From Ignavibacteriales bacterium UBA1304 (lineage in GTDB: Bacteria > Bacteroidota > Ignavibacteria > Ignavibacteriales > Ignavibacteriaceae), in contig DBTY01000009.1 of NCBI GenBank assembly GCA_002307295.1, positions 1 to 64,000 of the forward strand: a DNA stretch of 64,000 nt, given 5' to 3'. Position 1 is the stretch's first letter. The number at the start of each line of letters is the position of its first letter. The position numbers and the translations under genes are program-made. Below the pieces are notes generated by a model that worked only from the letters and a program-made list of their open reading frames with translations, was not told the DNA's origin and searched no databases. Shown one piece after another: positions 61,488 to 64,000 of the stretch.

Positions 61488-62962
61488 TATATCTCGCGAC
61501 GTAATCTTGCAACTGGTATTTTAAGGCTTTCCCTGTACTTTGCAACTGTGCGCCTTGCTATGTGTATTCCTTCTTCGTTTATTATTTCGGCAATCCGGTC
61601 GTCGCTAAACGGCTCTTTCTTGGATTCTCCAAGTATTATTTCTTTTATCCGTTCTTTGATGTGTTTGTTTGAAACTTCTTCGCCGGAATCTGTAGACAAT
61701 CCTTCGCTGAAAAAATATTTCAGCTCATGTATGCCCATAGGGCTCTGCACATACTTTCCGTTTACCACTCTGCTAATTGTTGAAATATCCATCTGTATTT
61801 CTTCGGCAATGTCTTTGTAGATCATCGGGCGAAGAAATTTTGGCCCTTTTTCAAAAAATTCAAATTGTTTTTCCAATATTGCGCGCATTATTTTAAGCAG
61901 CGTTTCGCGTCTTTGCTGTATGCAGGCTATAAACCATTTTGCAGATTCAAATTTCTCCCGTAAAAATTTATACGCGTCCTTTTCTCTTGGAGATATTTTC
62001 CGCTTCCGTTTATTTGAGCTAAGCATCTCAAGATATGATTTGTTTACCGTTACGGAGGATTGCCCTCTATCGTTCAGCGTTATTACAAAATCGTCGTCTA
62101 CTTTTTCAATTATAAAATCCGGGGTAATCTGGTTAGCTTCCGACGACTGTATATTCCCTTCGCCAGGCTTAGGATTTAATTTCTGAATTAAATCCACTAC
62201 CGATTTAAGAGTCTCTTCGGTTAAATTCATTTTTTGACGAATCAGATCAAATCTTTTCTTCGAAAACTCATCAAAGTATTTTAGCAGCAGTTCTTCGGCC
62301 AGATATGAATAATAAGGGTCGAAAGATGAATTTTGTATCTGAACGGCTAGGCATTCCTGTAAATTCCTTGAAGCTATTCCGACTGGATCGAAAGTCTGTA
62401 TTTTCTTTAATAACGCTTCGGCTTCTTCATTGCTGATCTCGATATGCTCAAACATTCTTAATTCGTCTACAAGACTCTGAAGGTCGCGTTTAAGATATCC
62501 GCCAGCGTCAAGGTTCCCAATAATCTCTTCGCCAAGCATCATAAGGTCTTCGCTAAAATCAACAAGCGAAAGCTGTTGTAGCAAATGCTCATTTAACGAT
62601 TCTTTTGCAGGAGCTACGGGATGTGTTTTTTCTTCTTCGTTGCCGTTTGAGTAATCGCTTCCATAACTATCGCTATCGTCCTCATAATCGTTCATAAAAT
62701 CTTCAAGATCAAATTCTTCATCAGAACTTGTTTCTTCTGAATCGTCGTCTTTCCCTTCCGTTTCAACGCTTTCGTTTTCCGGCTGATCGGTTATCATTTC
62801 CATTTCGCCTTCGGCGACTTCTTCAAGTATTGGATTTAGCTCAAGTTCCGTTTTAATTCGCTGCTCTAAAGTAAGCGAGTTGAGTTGCAATAATTTTTGA
62901 TATTGTATCTGTTGCGGCGAAAGTTTTTGCTGCTGCGATAATTTTTGATTTAATGATAACAT
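61487..62962 (-). CDS. rpoN: RNA polymerase sigma-54 factor
   Basis: The 491-residue protein has the full sigma-54 layout: a Gln/Leu-rich activator-interacting N-terminus (LNQKLSQQQKLSPQQIQYQK), a long acidic linker (about 50-110), the core-binding domain, an HTH (MDISTISRVVNGKYVQSPMG), and the RpoN box as ARRTVAKYRESLKIP near residue 470. It directs transcription from -24/-12 promoters and needs NtrC-type activators, two of which are encoded in the window. It follows the DUF3109 gene by one base. Confidence 0.96.
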   Translation of the reverse strand: MLSLNQKLSQQQKLSPQQIQYQKLLQLNSLTLEQRIKTELELNPILEEVAEGEMEMITDQPENESVETEGKDDDSEETSSDEEFDLEDFMNDYEDDSDSYGSDYSNGNEEEKTHPVAPAKESLNEHLLQQLSLVDFSEDLMMLGEEIIGNLDAGGYLKRDLQSLVDELRMFEHIEISNEEAEALLKKIQTFDPVGIASRNLQECLAVQIQNSSFDPYYSYLAEELLLKYFDEFSKKRFDLIRQKMNLTEETLKSVVDLIQKLNPKPGEGNIQSSEANQITPDFIIEKVDDDFVITLNDRGQSSVTVNKSYLEMLSSNKRKRKISPREKDAYKFLREKFESAKWFIACIQQRRETLLKIMRAILEKQFEFFEKGPKFLRPMIYKDIAEEIQMDISTISRVVNGKYVQSPMGIHELKYFFSEGLSTDSGEEVSNKHIKERIKEIILGESKKEPFSDDRIAEIINEEGIHIARRTVAKYRESLKIPVARLRREI

Positions 62963-62963
62963 A

Positions 62964-63533
62964 TTATTTTACGTTCTCTTTATTTAATATCGAATACCAG
63001 TCTTTACCATATAGCCGAATCAATGCGTCTTTACAACAATCGACTATATTCGTTTTTTCTTTTACTCCTTTTTCCAAAGCCGGAACGCATTCATTGAATT
63101 TTTCATACCTTAAAACGTCGCCACCAAACTTAGATACTCTTATTGGGAATAAATGACAAGAAACTGGTTTTCTAAAACTAACTTTCCCGTCAAAATACGC
63201 CCGTTCAATTCCGCATTTAGCTATGCCGTTTTCCCAAAACACAAACACGCACGCTTTGTTTTCAAAGCTAGTAGTTAATTTTTCCCCTTCTTTTATTTCA
63301 TAGAAACCATTTTTATCAATTTCAGATAAATGGTTTTCTGGCAAATATTCCCGAACTATCGGTAATATTTTTTCAATTTCGCCTATTTCATCTTCGTTTA
63401 GCGGCGCGCCGTAATCGCTTTCTATTGTACAGCAGCCGCCTTTACATTTGCTTAAATCGCAAGAAAATGGCGTATCTAAAATTTCCTGCCTGACTAAAAC
63501 GTCGCCGACTGATATAATTTCGCTTGAATACAT
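62964..63533 (-). CDS. DUF3109 family protein
   Basis: The 189-residue protein has CDLSKCKGGCCTIESDYGAP, the N-terminal Cys cluster that defines DUF3109, with further Cys and His residues in AKCGIERAYFDGKVSF, SCHLFPIRVSKFG and VDCCKDAL. The Cys pattern resembles the YkgJ-type (CxxxCxxCC) zinc or iron-sulfur proteins. Function unknown. It lies upstream of rpoN with one base between, and is the first gene seen of the housekeeping run. Confidence 0.85.
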   Translation of the reverse strand: MYSSEIISVGDVLVRQEILDTPFSCDLSKCKGGCCTIESDYGAPLNEDEIGEIEKILPIVREYLPENHLSEIDKNGFYEIKEGEKLTTSFENKACVFVFWENGIAKCGIERAYFDGKVSFRKPVSCHLFPIRVSKFGGDVLRYEKFNECVPALEKGVKEKTNIVDCCKDALIRLYGKDWYSILNKENVK

Positions 63534-63616
63534 TGGAATAGTTTTTGATATAAAAATATTAATCGGTAAGTTAATTCAAATTATGGATTTTTCAAAATAA
63601 ATTGTTCGCATTTAAC

Positions 63617-64000
63617 CTATTTCAGCAGTATAATTTTTTTGCTAAATACAGATCCCCCGGCTCTTAATGTATAAATATATACGCCGCTTGAAAGGAAGCT
63701 GCTCCCAGCTGATAGCACGCGTTCATGTCTCCCTTTTAGCTTATATCCTTCGTCCAAAATACCGACTCTTTCTCCTAATAAATTATATAGCGTTAGATTA
63801 ATTGTTTCATCTTTTGGAAGCGAATAAATAATTGTCGTAATGGGATTAAATGGATTGGGATAATTTTGATACAAAACCGCGCTTTCTGAAATCACGCTTG
63901 TCTGAATCGTATCGCTTTCCAACGACAACGCATACGCCTTAAATAAATTCATAAGATCAGGAGCGTTCGTTTCATTAAAACCAAATCCATCGTTATTTAT
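63617..64000 (-). CDS. C-terminal part of a T9SS cargo protein (cut by the window edge)
   Basis: The frame stays open to the last base, so this is the C-terminal end (about 127 residues) of a longer protein. It contains a linker (DGFGFNETNAPDLMNLFKAY) and a complete sorting module with YQNYPNPFNPITTI, LYNLLGERVG and the end KKIILLK. What the missing N-terminal part does cannot be known from here. It is the seventh T9SS cargo end in the window. Confidence 0.8.
   Translation of the reverse strand: MNNDGFGFNETNAPDLMNLFKAYALSLESDTIQTSVISESAVLYQNYPNPFNPITTIIYSLPKDETINLTLYNLLGERVGILDEGYKLKGRHERVLSAGSSFLSSGVYIYTLRAGGSVFSKKIILLK

Overview
The window is low-GC bacterial DNA and most likely comes from a member of the Ignavibacteria (Chlorobiota/Bacteroidota side). 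Seven proteins end in the C-terminal sorting module with the core QNYPNPFNPST and an end like KKMxLLK, which is characteristic of type IX secretion (T9SS) cargo in Ignavibacteriales. Many genes have weak Shine-Dalgarno sequences. The lineage is inferred from protein motifs and was not tested by a search. I saw no rRNA, tRNA, insertion sequence, prophage or CRISPR array.

Layout. 1-13.8 kb: an outer-membrane beta-barrel protein followed by four collinear T9SS cargo proteins built from cohesin-like domains, two of which also carry dockerin-like repeats; the last is a repetitive surface protein of about 2,330 residues. 13.8-14.76 kb: a long AT-rich intergenic stretch with a structured leader and repeated GCTAAAT words. 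14.76-22.2 kb: YbjQ, a GlcD-type oxidase, a Trm112-like protein, RadA, an MlaF-like ATPase and a histidine kinase/NtrC-type pair. 22.3-24.5 kb: a block with two paralogous secreted proteins of unknown family flanking two paralogous membrane microproteins of 36 and 38 residues. 24.7-32.2 kb: a tripartite efflux operon (HlyD-type adaptor, MacB-type permease, TolC) with an acyltransferase, plus a TonB-type receptor. 32.6-34.3 kb: HU and an M24 peptidase. 34.3-40.7 kb: a TetR-headed run with two MBL-fold hydrolases, two NAD(P)-dependent reductases, LhgO and a HAD phosphatase. 40.8-48.5 kb: a secreted matrixin-type protease with two companions, a beta-helix cargo protein, a TPM protein and phosphoglycerate mutase. 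48.7-51.5 kb: a geranylgeranyl-reductase-type flavoprotein with ferredoxin, and a GT9 glycosyltransferase. 51.5-56.6 kb: a signalling cluster (LOG protein, double-receiver PP2C phosphatase, STAS protein, NtrC-type regulator, PAS kinase). 56.7-63.5 kb: a tight housekeeping run (DUF3109, RpoN, ICMT-like methyltransferase, parvulin chaperone, HslV, HslU, MazF/PemK-like protein). 63.6-64 kb: the tail of another T9SS cargo protein.

How the genes fit together. Sigma-54 (RpoN) is encoded in the same window as two activators that need it. The PP2C phosphatase and STAS protein look like a partner-switching pair. The TetR-type regulator has matching palindromes directly in front of its own gene and of the next gene, which suggests autoregulation of the oxidoreductase/hydrolase operon. 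The cargo proteins suggest a cell surface built for adhesion or polymer use. The best candidates for something undescribed are the paired microproteins with their flanking secreted paralogues, and the cohesin/dockerin T9SS cluster.
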